Shown in pieces: positions 43,134 through 52,868 of a stretch of DNA of 64,000 nucleotides. Made by a program: the position numbers and the translations under genes. The stretch comes from Halalkalicoccus tibetensis (GTDB lineage Archaea; Halobacteriota; Halobacteria; Halobacteriales; Halalkalicoccaceae), in the NCBI RefSeq assembly GCF_037996645.1, contig NZ_JBBMXV010000006.1:244587-308586 (forward strand), in the 5' to 3' direction. Numbering within the stretch: the stretch's first letter is position 1; each line of letters begins with the position of its first letter. Below the pieces are notes generated by a model. That model was not told the DNA's origin. It made no database searches and was given only the letters and a program-made list of their open reading frames with translations.

Positions 43134-45107
43134 TTAGTTTCTAGCTGAAACACGAAATCGCGACGGAGTGCTCGAATTCGAGACGGCTAAGGCAACGACG
43201 ACAGCGACGCCGGCCCCGATCTGGAGCGCGGGATGGACGACCACACCGAACATCGCGCCGAACGACGCGACCCCGTAGAGGGTCCGTCGGAGCGATCCGA
43301 GCGAGCGCCTGCCGTCGTAGCCCACCGTGGCGACGATGAGCGCGACGGTCCCCGCGAGCACGAGCGGGAACGCGACGACCGTCTCGGGGAACGACCACTG
43401 GATCAGGCCGTCGTTGGCGACGAACGCGAAGGGGATGGCGAACCCCGGCGCGCCGATCCGCAGGGCCTGTAGGCAGGCCCTCGTGAAGCTCGTGCCCGCG
43501 ATCCGCGAGCCGACGGCGACCGAGATGGCCACGGGCGGCGTGATCGCCGACAGCATCGCGAAGTAGAACACGAACATGTGGGTCGTGAGCTCGGGGATCC
43601 CCATCGCCTCCACGCCCGGCGCGACGAGGATCACCACGAGAATGTACGCCGCGGGCGTCGGCATGCCGAGCCCGAAGAGGATGCTTGCGAGCATCGCGAG
43701 CACGAGCACGAGCAGCAGGCTCCCGCCGCCGAGCCCGACGATCAGCGTGCTCACGCGCTGTGCGAGGCCGGTCTGGGTGAGCAGTTCGATGATGATCCCC
43801 ATCGCCGCGAGCACGCCGACCAGTGGCGCCATCTCGACGCCGCCACGGTACAGCCCCGTGACGGTCCGCCTCGCGGTTGCGAGGAGGGTGTCGAGCGAGG
43901 GTCCGTCGACGTAGAGGTTCCTGAGCGCGACGGTCCCGACGATCGTGAAAATGGTGTACATCCCTGCCGAGAGCGGCGAATAGCGAAGCACGATCAGCGT
44001 GTAGAGCAACACTGCGAGCGGGACCGCGAAATGGAGCCCTTGGAGGAGGACCCGCGGCTCGAACTTGTCCGTTCGCTCGGTCGTCCAGCCGAACTTCAGC
44101 ACCGCCAGGTGGACACCGACCCCGACGCTCAGGTAGAACAGGGCGGCCGGAATCAGTCCCGCGCGGATGACGTCGACGTACGGCACACCGATGATGTCGG
44201 CCATGAGGAAGGCCGCGACGCCCATCACCGGCGGGAGCATTTGTCCGCCCGCACTGGCGACGGCCTCGATGGCGGCCGCGAAGTCGTCGCGGATCCCCTG
44301 ATCGCGCAGCATCGGAATGGTGAAGCTACCCGTCGTCGCGGTGTTGGCCGCCGCGCTGCCGGTGATCGATCCCATCACCATGCTCGCGATCACGGCCACC
44401 TGGACGATCCCGGTCCGAAGGCTCGAGCCGATCTCGCGACCCGCATCGAGGACGAAGTCCATCAGTCCGTAGGCCTTCGCGATCCCCGCGAACATGATGA
44501 AGATCGCGACCCAGGTCGCGCCAATGCCCATTAGCGTCTCGTGGTAGACCCCTGTGAGCCCGATCGCGCCGTCGCGGGCGATCTGCTCCCAGCTCATCCC
44601 CGTGTGGCGGAAGACGCCGGGCATGTTCGGGCCCACAAGCGAGTGGGCGTAGACCACCGCCGTGAGGGTGACGGCGGCGATGGTGTTGCCGAACGCGCGT
44701 CGGGTGGTGTCGACCGCGAGCACGATCAATACGAGCCCGACGAGGAGGTCGTTGGTCGTGTAGCCGACCACCGGTGCGTCGTAGAACAGCCGATCGAAAT
44801 GCAGTTCGACGTAAGCAACTGACCAGATCGCGAGCCCGGCGAGCCCGACCGCGACCAACGGTTCGATCCGCCGACGGATCGACCCCTCGGTCGCCCCCTC
44901 CTCCCGCTGCCCCTCAAGGACCGTATGGAGGTAAAACAGCGCGATCCCCAGACCGAGAAAGAGGTTGGTGTAGCGGATCTGTTGGGTGAAGAACTGCGAA
45001 TACGCGTAGTAGATCGTATAGAGAGTGAACGTCACGCCCAGGAGGTAGGTGACCGCCCGGAGGACGTTCAGTGGCGTCATCCACGCGCGGACGGCCCGAA
45101 CCGACAT
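43134..45107 (-). CDS. TRAP transporter fused permease (TAXI type), system 2
   Basis: The protein has 657 residues and is the same type as the permease at 22900 but clearly diverged. Marker segments are MVMGSITGSAAANTATTGSF, GGQMLPPVMGVAAFLMADII and FYFAMLSAITPPVAISV. The DNA is visibly richer in GC than that of system 1, so the two systems have different histories. It lies between its TAXI binding protein (3 bp upstream) and the ThDP enzyme (2 bp downstream), forming one operon. Confidence 0.9.
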   Translation of the reverse strand: MSVRAVRAWMTPLNVLRAVTYLLGVTFTLYTIYYAYSQFFTQQIRYTNLFLGLGIALFYLHTVLEGQREEGATEGSIRRRIEPLVAVGLAGLAIWSVAYVELHFDRLFYDAPVVGYTTNDLLVGLVLIVLAVDTTRRAFGNTIAAVTLTAVVYAHSLVGPNMPGVFRHTGMSWEQIARDGAIGLTGVYHETLMGIGATWVAIFIMFAGIAKAYGLMDFVLDAGREIGSSLRTGIVQVAVIASMVMGSITGSAAANTATTGSFTIPMLRDQGIRDDFAAAIEAVASAGGQMLPPVMGVAAFLMADIIGVPYVDVIRAGLIPAALFYLSVGVGVHLAVLKFGWTTERTDKFEPRVLLQGLHFAVPLAVLLYTLIVLRYSPLSAGMYTIFTIVGTVALRNLYVDGPSLDTLLATARRTVTGLYRGGVEMAPLVGVLAAMGIIIELLTQTGLAQRVSTLIVGLGGGSLLLVLVLAMLASILFGLGMPTPAAYILVVILVAPGVEAMGIPELTTHMFVFYFAMLSAITPPVAISVAVGSRIAGTSFTRACLQALRIGAPGFAIPFAFVANDGLIQWSFPETVVAFPLVLAGTVALIVATVGYDGRRSLGSLRRTLYGVASFGAMFGVVVHPALQIGAGVAVVVALAVSNSSTPSRFRVSARN

Positions 45108-45110
45108 GGC

Positions 45111-46163
45111 TCAGCCCTCCCCGCGCTCGAACTCCTCGCGCCAGACGTCGATCTCCTCGTAGAAGTCGGCCGCCGCGGGATGAAACGGGACGTCCTCGTA
45201 GGCGTTCTCGACCCAGAACTCCTCGTCCGCCAGTGGGTTGAGCAGTGCGTGGTACTCAGCGAGCCCCTCGCGGCCCTCGTACAGCGTCTCGAGGAACCCA
45301 TAGACGGTGTCGTACTCAAGGTCGTCGCGACAGACGAAGTTATAGGAGAACTCGACCCCCCACACCTCCTCGGGCGCGGCGGCGGCCTCCTCGAGATCCT
45401 CGCCTGGGAACGACTCGGCCTGCAGGCGCTCGTCGTCCTCCCAGGCCTCGATCGCCTCCTCGGGCACTTCCAGTAGACTGAGATCGACAGTCCCCATCAT
45501 CTCCTGAAGCCATCCAGGGACAATCTCGTAGTTCATGTAGGTTCCCATTCCGACATCGAGACGTCCCTCGTTCATCGCGCTGGCCTGCTCGCCGTAGTCC
45601 TCGCTCACCCGGTCGTACTCATCGATGACGTACTCAAGGGCGTGCTCAACCGCCGTGGCCGTCCCCGATCCCCGGGGCGTCGGCGAGACCGTCGTCTCCG
45701 CCTCGATATCGGCGATCGAGTCGAGCCCTTCAGTGGCCGAGCAGAAGAACCACGGCAGATCATAGTAGTGGAACACCTGGTTGATCGAAAAATCGAGATC
45801 GCCGAACGGTTCGACCCCCTCCCGAACGTCGACGGCCGACCAGTTCTGAATGTAGACCATTTCGGCCTCGCCACTGTTGAGCGCGCCGATGTTCGCCTCG
45901 GTTCCCGGGCTGGTCTGAGCCTCAACGAACACCTGGTCCGTGTCGTCGTTCACCGCGGCCGCGATCCCCTGGTTGGCGGCGTAAGCGGCAGTTGTGGACG
46001 TTGCAGTCCGCATCCGCAGGGTCGACTCCCCGTCCGAACTGCCGTTGCCGCCCTCGTCAATTGTCTCCGGATCGTCGTCACCGATACAGCCGGCTAGTCC
46101 GAGCGTCCCCGCCCCGCTCGCGGTTAGGAATGCCCGCCGGCCAAGCCCGATACGATCGCTCAT
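45111..46163 (-). CDS. TAXI-family TRAP substrate-binding lipoprotein, system 2
   Basis: The protein has 350 residues from ATG 46163. The signal is GRRAFLTASGAGTLGLAGC, a twin-arginine sequence followed by a lipobox (Cys near 25). The TAXI domain has TTAAYAANQGIAAAVNDDT, GEAEMVYIQNWSAVDVREG and VPFHPAAADFYEEIDVW at the end. It delivers the solute to the system 2 permease. The promoter region before 46163 includes TGATCATTAATAACT near 46246-46260. Confidence 0.9.
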   Translation of the reverse strand: MSDRIGLGRRAFLTASGAGTLGLAGCIGDDDPETIDEGGNGSSDGESTLRMRTATSTTAAYAANQGIAAAVNDDTDQVFVEAQTSPGTEANIGALNSGEAEMVYIQNWSAVDVREGVEPFGDLDFSINQVFHYYDLPWFFCSATEGLDSIADIEAETTVSPTPRGSGTATAVEHALEYVIDEYDRVSEDYGEQASAMNEGRLDVGMGTYMNYEIVPGWLQEMMGTVDLSLLEVPEEAIEAWEDDERLQAESFPGEDLEEAAAAPEEVWGVEFSYNFVCRDDLEYDTVYGFLETLYEGREGLAEYHALLNPLADEEFWVENAYEDVPFHPAAADFYEEIDVWREEFERGEG

Positions 46164-46288
46164 TGTCTCCCCCGTCCGCATTCACCGTTTCCACTGTGAC
46201 CCGAGTTTCCTATCATTGTTAGCGCTTATCGGCCTAGTGGTTCACACTGATCATTAATAACTATCTAGGACGGCGAAGGTCGATCTCC

Positions 46289-46531
46289 TCAGAGCGGCTC
46301 CTCGCCCTCGATCCCCTCGCGCATCGCGGCGATGTCTCCGCCCGCCGAGAAGGCGCCGCCGGCGCCCTCGACGACGAGACAGCGTGCCTCGTGATCCTTA
46401 ACCGTCGCGAGCGCCTCGCGCAGACCGTCGCTCACCTCCCGTGAGAGGGCGTTCCTCCGGTTGGGTCGGTCAATCGTGACCGTTACCATCCCGTCGTCGA
46501 GTGTCAACCGAACGGCGTCGCTGTCGATCAT
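46289..46531 (-). pseudogene. 3'-truncated enoyl-CoA hydratase
   Basis: The first 80 residues of a crotonase are present: VTIDRPNRRNALSREV (about 18-33) and the oxyanion-hole segment GAFSAGGDIAAMREG (about 59-73). The frame stops after EGEEPL, while family members have about 255 residues. The active-site Glu or Asp region is absent. Its ATG overlaps the stop of the acyl-CoA ligase, so the two once formed an operon. Confidence 0.75.
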
Positions 46532-47755
46532 TCGTCCGCGGCCTCTGTCTCTTGCTCGCGGAGCTTGAACTTCTGGACCTTGCCGGTCGTGGTGCGGGGC
46601 AGCTCCTCGACGAACTCGACCTCGCGGGGGTGTTTGTACTCCGCGAGGCTCGACAGGCAGTACTCCTTGATTTCCTCGGCGCTCACGTTGGCATCCGGCG
46701 TCGGGACGATGTAGGCCTTGATCGTCTCGCCCCGACGACCGTCGGGGATCCCGACAACAGTAGCGTCCGCAACAGCCTCGTGTTCGAACAACAGCTCCTC
46801 GACCTCGCGTGGGTAAACGTTGTAGCCTGCAGTGACAATCATGTGCTTCTCGCGGTCAACGACGTAGTAAAAGCCATCCTCGTCGTGGTAGCCGATGTCA
46901 CCGGTGTGGAACCATCGTCGCCCATCGGCCTCCGTGAACGTCCTCTCATTGGCCTCGGGCAGGCCGTAGTACCCCTTCATCACGTTCGGCCCCGCGATGA
47001 CGAGTTCGCCGGTGATCTCGTCGAGGTCAACCTCCCCCTCATCGACGGGCCCGCGCTCGACGGGCGGGACGTCCTCGAAGCCGTCGGTGACGATCCGCGA
47101 CTCGATCCCCGGTAGGGTCCGGCCGATCGAGCCGACCCGCCGATCGTTCGGGCTGTTGAAGTGGGTGACCGGTGCGGTCTCGGTCAGCCCGTAGCCCTCA
47201 CAGACGGTCACGTCGTAGAGCTCCTCGAAGCGCCGCAGCACCTCGATCGGGATGCCCGATCCGCCCACCCCCGCGAGCCGCAGCGAGGAGAGGTCGAACT
47301 CCTCGGCGTCGGGCTGGTTGATCACGTCGTTGTACATCGCGGGCACGCCGTGCATCAGGGTGAGCTCCTCCTCGGCGATCAGCGAGGTCGCCTCCCCCGC
47401 GTCCCAGGAGGGAAGCGGGTAGAACGCCCCGCCGTTGAACAGCGTCGCATTCATCGTTATTGTCATTCCGTAGATGTGAAAGAACGGCAAGACGCCGATC
47501 TGTCTGTCGTCGACTCCGATCCCGTTGGGTACCACCGCCACCGACGCCTCGGCATTCGTCGCGAGGTTCTCGTGAGTCAATTGCACTCCTTTGGGCTGGC
47601 CAGTCGTCCCCGATGTATACAGTTGAACGGCGTCGTCGTCGTCGGCCCGGTCGACGACGTCAAGTTCGTCATTGGCGAGGAATTCCTTAAAGGGGGTGGC
47701 GATTTCCGCTGTCCCGCCGATCGATACGATCTGTTCAACCTTGGTATCGTCCTCA
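46528..47755 (-). pseudogene. 5'-truncated AMP-binding acyl-CoA ligase
   Basis: From EDDTKVEQIVSIGG onward the sequence is a normal ligase: the P-loop YTSGTTGQPKG, GYGLTETAPV, FHTGDIG, YNVYPREVEELL and the catalytic Lys in TTTGKVQKFK near the end. About the first 120-140 family residues are missing. The reading frame stays open upstream only because it runs antisense through an acyl-CoA dehydrogenase fragment, so the N-terminal part of that long frame is not real protein. The C-terminal ~400 residues are intact. Confidence 0.8.
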
Positions 47756-48141
47756 ACCTCGAGCAGGCCCGCGAGTACGCGACCGACCGCGAGCAGTTCG
47801 ACAAACCCATCGGGAGCTTCCAGCTCCAGCAGGGCAAGCTCGCGGAGATGGCCACGGAGATCACGACGAGCCAATTGCTTGCCCATCGGCTCGCGGAGCT
47901 GAAGGAACGCGGCGAGCTGCGCCCTCAGCAGGTCTCGATGGCCAAACGCAACAACGTCGAGATGGCTCGCGATCAGTCGCGGGTCGCCCGCGAGATGCTT
48001 GGAGGCAACGGAATCACCGATGAATACTCCCCGATGCGCCACATGGCCAACATGGAGACGGTCTACACCTACGAGGGGACCCACGACATCCACACGCTGA
48101 TCCTGGGTCAGGACCTCACTGGCCTCTCCGCGTTCGAGTAA
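47755..48141 (+). pseudogene. C-terminal fragment of an acyl-CoA dehydrogenase
   Basis: The plus strand reads LEQAREYATDREQFDKPIGS, then LAEMATEITTSQLLAHRLAE, MLGGNGITDEYSPMRHMANM and TYEGTHDIHTLILGQDLTG, the last ~130 residues of a glutaryl-CoA-dehydrogenase-like enzyme. The N-terminal ~250 residues are missing. It abuts the 5'-truncated ligase head to head near 47750-47765, marking a deletion or inversion breakpoint. Confidence 0.8.
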
Positions 48142-48372
48142 ACGTAACCACCCTGCAAGACCGTCTTCAGTGCGTAACTGGCTGTACAACTACCGGTAAA
48201 GTTCGGATATTCACGCTCCAATCAGAGGATCGCCTCCAATCCTCCACATTGCTGTTTTGGTGGTCATGAATCGGTTTGCAAGGTATCGTTGTCATTCTTG
48301 ATATGGTCGACGTCGTCTCAAAATGGGAACTACCGAGCGATTTCGTGATCTTTTGGCCGCACTGGACTACGG

Positions 48373-49533
48373 CTACTCTTCGAATTTCGCTTGCTGACTA
48401 TAGATCAGATTTCGCTGGATCTCGTTTGCTCCTTCATAGATAACAGGGATTCGGCAGTCCCGATAAACACGAGCGATTCGGCGGTTGGTAAATATTGATC
48501 GTCCACCATGCAACTGCATCCCGCGCTCGGCACAGTCTACCGCCGTCTCAGTAGAGTTGGTTTTCACGAGGGAACCCCATAGACTCGTTCTCTCACCCTC
48601 TATTGCTTTGTCGGCAGCTCGCCAGTTCAGTGCACGAGCACTCTCAAAGTCGATACGCATATCCGCAAGTTCATGCTGAACAGCCTGGAAATCGCTTATC
48701 TTCTTCTCGAACGCCTCACGGTCGTGGACGAATTTCCAGGTCTCTTCCACGGCTGCGGCAGCGATCCCCAGGCCATGACCACCGACGATGACGCGTTCTT
48801 TGTTAAAGAAATCGACAAGCATGTAAAACCCATCATTTTCGGTGCCAAGGAGGTTCTGCTCGGGTATTCTGCAGTTCTCGAAGATGATGTGGCCCTGCTT
48901 GCTCGCACGAAAAGCCATTTTCTCCGGAATATGCTCGGCTTCGTAGCCGTCGGCATCGGTTGGCACGATGAACAGCGAGTAATTCGAATACCGATGGTCC
49001 GAGTCGTCCGTTTTCGCATATACTGTCAGCCAATCAGCCTCAACCGCGTTACCCACCCAGTATTTCTCGCCATTCAGCACCCACTCGTCGCCGTCCTTTT
49101 CAGCGTGAGTGGTCATTCCTGCGAGGTCACTGCCCGTATCGGGTTCCGATATCGCAAGTCCAGTAATTTGATCCCCGTTCGCGACTGGGCGAAGATACTC
49201 TTCGTGTTGAGCATCGGTTCCATGTCTCTCAACAAGCTCACCGCCGAAACTCGCTAACCGTAACGTAAGTCCGATACCCGGATCTGCTCGGAAAAATTCC
49301 TCCACAAGTGCCAGCATCTCCATGACATCAAACCCACGACCTCCATAATCCTCGCCAATATCTTGAGCGACCAGATCTGCGTCACGACCTGCCTCTAAAA
49401 TCTCCCACGGATAGTCTCCAGTTCTAAAGTACTCCTCCGCATTTGGAGCAATATACTCTCGGGCAAATTTTCGTGCCTCTCGTTTCACTTGGTGAGCATG
49501 CTCCGGTATGATTGACTCGTCTAACAACTCCAT
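48373..49533 (-). CDS. Acyl-CoA dehydrogenase
   Basis: The protein has 386 residues, full length for the family. Signatures are GLAISEPDTGSDLAGM (about 127-142, FAD/substrate loop), KYWVGNAVEADWLTVYAKTD, QAVQHELADMRIDFESARAL and the end QLHGGRSIFTNRRIARVYRD then YEGANEIQRNLI. It oxidises acyl-CoA to enoyl-CoA and passes electrons to ETF. Chain length cannot be told. Unlike the fragment at 47755 it is intact. Confidence 0.9.
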   Translation of the reverse strand: MELLDESIIPEHAHQVKREARKFAREYIAPNAEEYFRTGDYPWEILEAGRDADLVAQDIGEDYGGRGFDVMEMLALVEEFFRADPGIGLTLRLASFGGELVERHGTDAQHEEYLRPVANGDQITGLAISEPDTGSDLAGMTTHAEKDGDEWVLNGEKYWVGNAVEADWLTVYAKTDDSDHRYSNYSLFIVPTDADGYEAEHIPEKMAFRASKQGHIIFENCRIPEQNLLGTENDGFYMLVDFFNKERVIVGGHGLGIAAAAVEETWKFVHDREAFEKKISDFQAVQHELADMRIDFESARALNWRAADKAIEGERTSLWGSLVKTNSTETAVDCAERGMQLHGGRSIFTNRRIARVYRDCRIPVIYEGANEIQRNLIYSQQAKFEE

Positions 49534-49840
49534 GACTATCTCACCATCCTACAAGCGCTCTTACAGCACTGTTTTGCTTACAATGGCCAAATGAATAACC
49601 CGCTCTCCAAGCTCTCTGCTGATACTCGGTCACGAACCCCGACCTACTAAGGTTAGTAGTACTGCTACTAGCTGTTTCTATTACTGGAATATTCACGGAT
49701 CTCTATAACCAATAGAGAGGTAAGATGATAAAATTTTGTACATCGGTAATATATAATCCTCTCAAATTATCGTTGGTTACTATCCTATTGGTGAAATGAA
49801 GTATGATATGGTTTTAACTTTTCTGTACTACTTCAGCGTG
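49534..49840. other. AT-rich intergenic region with promoter of the acyl-CoA dehydrogenase
   Basis: The stretch is AT-rich at 49720-49800. A short imperfect repeat around TTAGTAGTACTGCTACTAG (49652-49672) could be an operator; no gene is seen. Confidence 0.4.
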
Positions 49841-50418
49841 CTACTTGGCTGCTATGCCCCCATCTGCAAGGTGGATTTCTCCAGTAACATAGGCCGCTGC
49901 GTCGCTCGCAAGGTAAACCGCGCTTGCAGCGATTTCTTCGGGTTCGGCGAACCGCTCCTGCGGGATGTCAGCCAAGATGTCCTTTCGAATGTCCTCGTTT
50001 TCCCGGACGCCCTCCGTGAATGCAGTCTTTACGTACCCCGGTGCGAGCGCATTTACTCGAATATCAGGTGCCCACTCGACAGCTAAGCATTTCGTCAGTC
50101 CGACAATGGCATGCTTGGATGCCGTATAGGGTGTCTGATACGGGAGCGCAACAACACCACCAACGCTAGAGATATTAATCAAAGATCCGTCTCCCCCTCG
50201 TTCCAAAATTCGTTGTCCAAATTGTTGCGCGCAAGTAAATGTACCTTGAACGTTAACAGTGAAGATCTGCTCCCATGTTTCTATATCTAAATCAGCCGTA
50301 TTCCCAAAGTATGGATTCACACCTGCATTATTCACTAAGATGTCGACATCGCCAATTTGGCTCTCGACCTCATCAAATAGTCGTTTAATGCCGTCTTGAT
50401 CCGTAACATCCTGTGGAT
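49841..50418 (-). pseudogene. 5'-truncated short-chain dehydrogenase
   Basis: The frame runs from FNPQDVTDQDGIKRLFDEVE through ILVNNAGVNPYFG, SLINISSVGG, the catalytic YTASK and VTGEIHLADGG to a normal C-terminus. The N-terminal NAD-binding unit with TGxxxGxG is missing. At about 50415 the SDR sequence is joined to the start of an unrelated FAD protein in another frame. Confidence 0.75.
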
Positions 50419-50555
50419 TGAACAGTGTCTTGCAGCCCGTTGGGATCGAGAATTCGGAGGCGCTGGCGGTCGACGATGCCGGCGTTCAACAGCCGGATCG
50501 CCAGGTGGGTCCCGTGGACCCCACCGCCGATGATCGTTACTTCAGTGTCGGTCAT
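50415..50555 (-). pseudogene. N-terminal fragment of an FAD/NAD(P)-binding protein
   Basis: ATG 50555 opens MTDTEVTIIGGGVHGTHLAI, a beta-alpha-beta FAD unit, and continues RLRILDPNG before the junction with the truncated SDR near 50415. It is the same family type as the middle fragment at 27640-27863. Confidence 0.65.
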
Positions 50556-50565
50556 CGTCCGGACG

Positions 50566-50950
50566 TTAGCCGAACAGCAGCGTACCGCTCCAGGCGATCA
50601 TGACCGCAAAGGCGACTGCGGCAACCGCCTGGCGGGCCATCATTTTCAACGCCCAGCGAGCAGAGACCTCGCGGGCGACAGTAAAGGCGGTCACCAGACA
50701 CGGCAGCAGGACGCCAGCGAGATAGACGACAGCGAGCACCTGGACGGGCGACAGCGCGGCGGCCGTCGACGCGCCGTCGGCAGTCAGCAGCGCGATCCCG
50801 TCCTTTCGGATCGAGGCGAGAACGACAGTGAGGGCGGCGTCAGCAGGGAGATTAAAGAGACTCATCGCCGGACCCAGCACCGCCCCCATCGCGTCGATCA
50901 CGCCCAGTCGGTCGCCCGCGTCGACGGTCTCCGGGAGTAGGGAGGCTCCC
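50566..50950 (-). pseudogene. C-terminal fragment of ferrous-iron transporter FeoB
   Basis: The frame reads LLPETVDAGDRLGVIDAMGA, LGPAMSLFNLPADAALTVVL, ASIRKDGIALL and VYLAGVLLPCLVTAFTVARE, the last Gate/FeoB-C helices. The GTPase domain and first helices are missing. GC content is visibly higher than in the SelO gene next to it. Confidence 0.7.
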
Positions 50951-51066
50951 GAAAACGACCACCGACTACTGTGGTCTTTCTAGGAATAACCGCTTTACTA
51001 ACGCCCTCTGTGTATTTAGTGAATCCGATAAAATGACTTTTGATACTAAAATATCAATAAAATTTG

Positions 51067-52461
51067 TTAAGTGTTGCAGTAAGTTGTATACTCTGAGTCG
51101 AATTCTTCTGGAGGCGGTTGTTGGAATTGTGAATTCGCATCTTTCGATTCATATGGGTTTTCCAATCTATCTAATAAACGCTTGAATTTAGATAGATTCT
51201 CTTTTTTCAGATACTCATTTAGTGCCTCTTCTATCAAGTAGTTGCGGGGGATGTAGCGGGGATTGGTTTTCTTCATTATCCTCTTATCTAGACCGGCATC
51301 AGCTAATTCGTTCCAAATATGTTTGAAACCTTCAGATGAATAGACTGGATCATCAAAAGAGCCAGGGTTTTCTAATTCTATGAATGTATTCGTATAGTCT
51401 GCTCTAGAATCACGAAGCCAGTCTAAAAATTTATTTACTATTTTTTTCTCTCCGTCTGATTTAATCCCTAGTTTCCTGCTCATCATATTGTAGTATTTTT
51501 CATCGAATGTTTCATCGAAACTGTCTAGCTTGGCTTTTAGTTCATCAAAAGCGTAAGATGATTCTTCAAAAAGCGGTTGTAGAGATTCTGCGAAGCGTGT
51601 AAGATTCCATTGCAACATCTCTTTTTGACTCCCGAAAGAATATCTACCTCTTTTATCTACCGAACTGAAGACAGTATCTTCGTCGTAATAATTCATGAAT
51701 GCACATGGTCCGTAATCAAATGTTTCCCCATCTATACTCATGTTGTCTGTATTCATCACACCATGTATAAATCCTACACGCATCCAATCAACAACCATAT
51801 CTATAGAAGATCGCATAACTTCATCAAAAAAGTCTACGTATTTTTTACTCTTGTTATTCAGATGAGGATAGTGCCTGTCGATCACATAATCAGTGAATTC
51901 CTCTAGTTCTCCGGGTGCTTGGCTTGCAACATATTGGAAAGTACCGTATCTAATATGGCTTTCCATCACTCTTACAAGGATGGCTCCAGGTTCTGTTCTA
52001 CGTCTCCGAACTAAGTTTTCCGTTTCGATTACTGCTAGACTTCTAGATGTTTTTATGCCAAGATTTTCCATCGCATATGAATAAATATACTCTCTGAGCA
52101 TGGAGCTAACAGTTGCGTTCCCATCGCCTCTTCTTGAGTAAGGGGTTCTACCAGATCCTTTCAACTGAATATCATGTCTACTGCCATCGTGTACATGTTC
52201 GCCTAGTATCATCGCTCTTCCGTCGCCAAGTACAGTAAAACGTCCAAATTGATGTCCTGCATATGCTTGAGCAATCGGTTCTTCTAGAAGTTCCTGTCCT
52301 GAAAGAATCTGACTATTTAATTCCTCTTTATGTAATCCAAGATCATGACACAGACCTTCATTGAGAACTAAAACCTCCGGATTATCGATGTCTTTTGGCT
52401 TCACTCTCGAATAGAGTTTAGTGTCCAAATTTTTGTAGGTCGTGTCAAAGGAAAGGGGCAT
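51067..52461 (-). CDS. selO: SelO/YdiU-family protein AMPylase (pseudokinase fold)
   Basis: The protein has 464 residues, close to the usual ~480. Family motifs are AYAGHQFGRFTVLGDGRAMI (about 66-85), LKGSGRTPYSRRGDG (about 100-114), SLAVIETENLVRRR, and the metal/active site HGVMNTDNMSIDGETFDYGP. SelO transfers AMP to protein Ser/Thr/Tyr residues and is tied to redox stress. The DNA is strikingly AT-rich (many AAA, TTT, AGA and TCT codons) compared with both neighbours, and the protein is less acidic than its neighbours, so recent transfer from a low-GC organism is likely. Confidence 0.9.
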   Translation of the reverse strand: MPLSFDTTYKNLDTKLYSRVKPKDIDNPEVLVLNEGLCHDLGLHKEELNSQILSGQELLEEPIAQAYAGHQFGRFTVLGDGRAMILGEHVHDGSRHDIQLKGSGRTPYSRRGDGNATVSSMLREYIYSYAMENLGIKTSRSLAVIETENLVRRRRTEPGAILVRVMESHIRYGTFQYVASQAPGELEEFTDYVIDRHYPHLNNKSKKYVDFFDEVMRSSIDMVVDWMRVGFIHGVMNTDNMSIDGETFDYGPCAFMNYYDEDTVFSSVDKRGRYSFGSQKEMLQWNLTRFAESLQPLFEESSYAFDELKAKLDSFDETFDEKYYNMMSRKLGIKSDGEKKIVNKFLDWLRDSRADYTNTFIELENPGSFDDPVYSSEGFKHIWNELADAGLDKRIMKKTNPRYIPRNYLIEEALNEYLKKENLSKFKRLLDRLENPYESKDANSQFQQPPPEEFDSEYTTYCNT

Positions 52462-52610
52462 TTGTTATCACATAATGTCTATTGGCTCTATTTTAATAAG
52501 CTATTCCTTGTGAACTACCATACCCTGCTCGCGCTGACGCGCTCGCTGAAATGAGTAGCTCGCGGTTGCGAGATTCACCCTCTATATTCAGCAGCCCGTT
52601 CCTCTCGGAA

Positions 52611-52868
52611 TCACTTACATTCGCCCTCCTCGGATGCAATAGCGAGCTCTCGTTCGAGGTTGTGAACGACACACTTGATGACGAGTTCCTGGAACTGCTT
52701 CCACCAGAGGCGTGACCGCACGAATGCACCGAATTTCTGTTTGATCGCTGCGTTGACTGTTTCGTTCATGTTCCGCCGATGGTAGAGATCGCTGTCCAGC
52801 CGTGCATTCCACGCTTTGTGGAGTGAGGTGAACTCACGATGCTTGATAAGTGGTCGAATATTGTGGTC
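52611..52868 (-). pseudogene. C-terminal remnant of an IS transposase
   Basis: The minus strand reads LHKAWNARLDSDLYHRRNMN then ETVNAAIKQKFGAFVRSRLW and KQFQELVIKCVVHNLERELA to a stop at 52611. This is the end of a haloarchaeal DDE transposase of the IS4/IS5-like group. The upstream catalytic part is absent, and no terminal inverted repeats were identified. Confidence 0.72.

Noticed and set aside
43578..44534. Long open frame (318 codons) on the plus strand inside the TRAP permease gene
   Set aside because: It is the antisense shadow of a GC-rich gene; its product is a repetitive Arg/Asp/His-rich sequence with no domain.
47755..48189. N-terminal extension of the acyl-CoA ligase frame
   Set aside because: The plus strand here encodes the conserved C-terminus of an acyl-CoA dehydrogenase, so the antisense extension is accidental.
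50425..50940. Open frame of 171 codons on the plus strand
   Set aside because: It is antisense to the FeoB and FAD-protein fragments and shows no protein family character.
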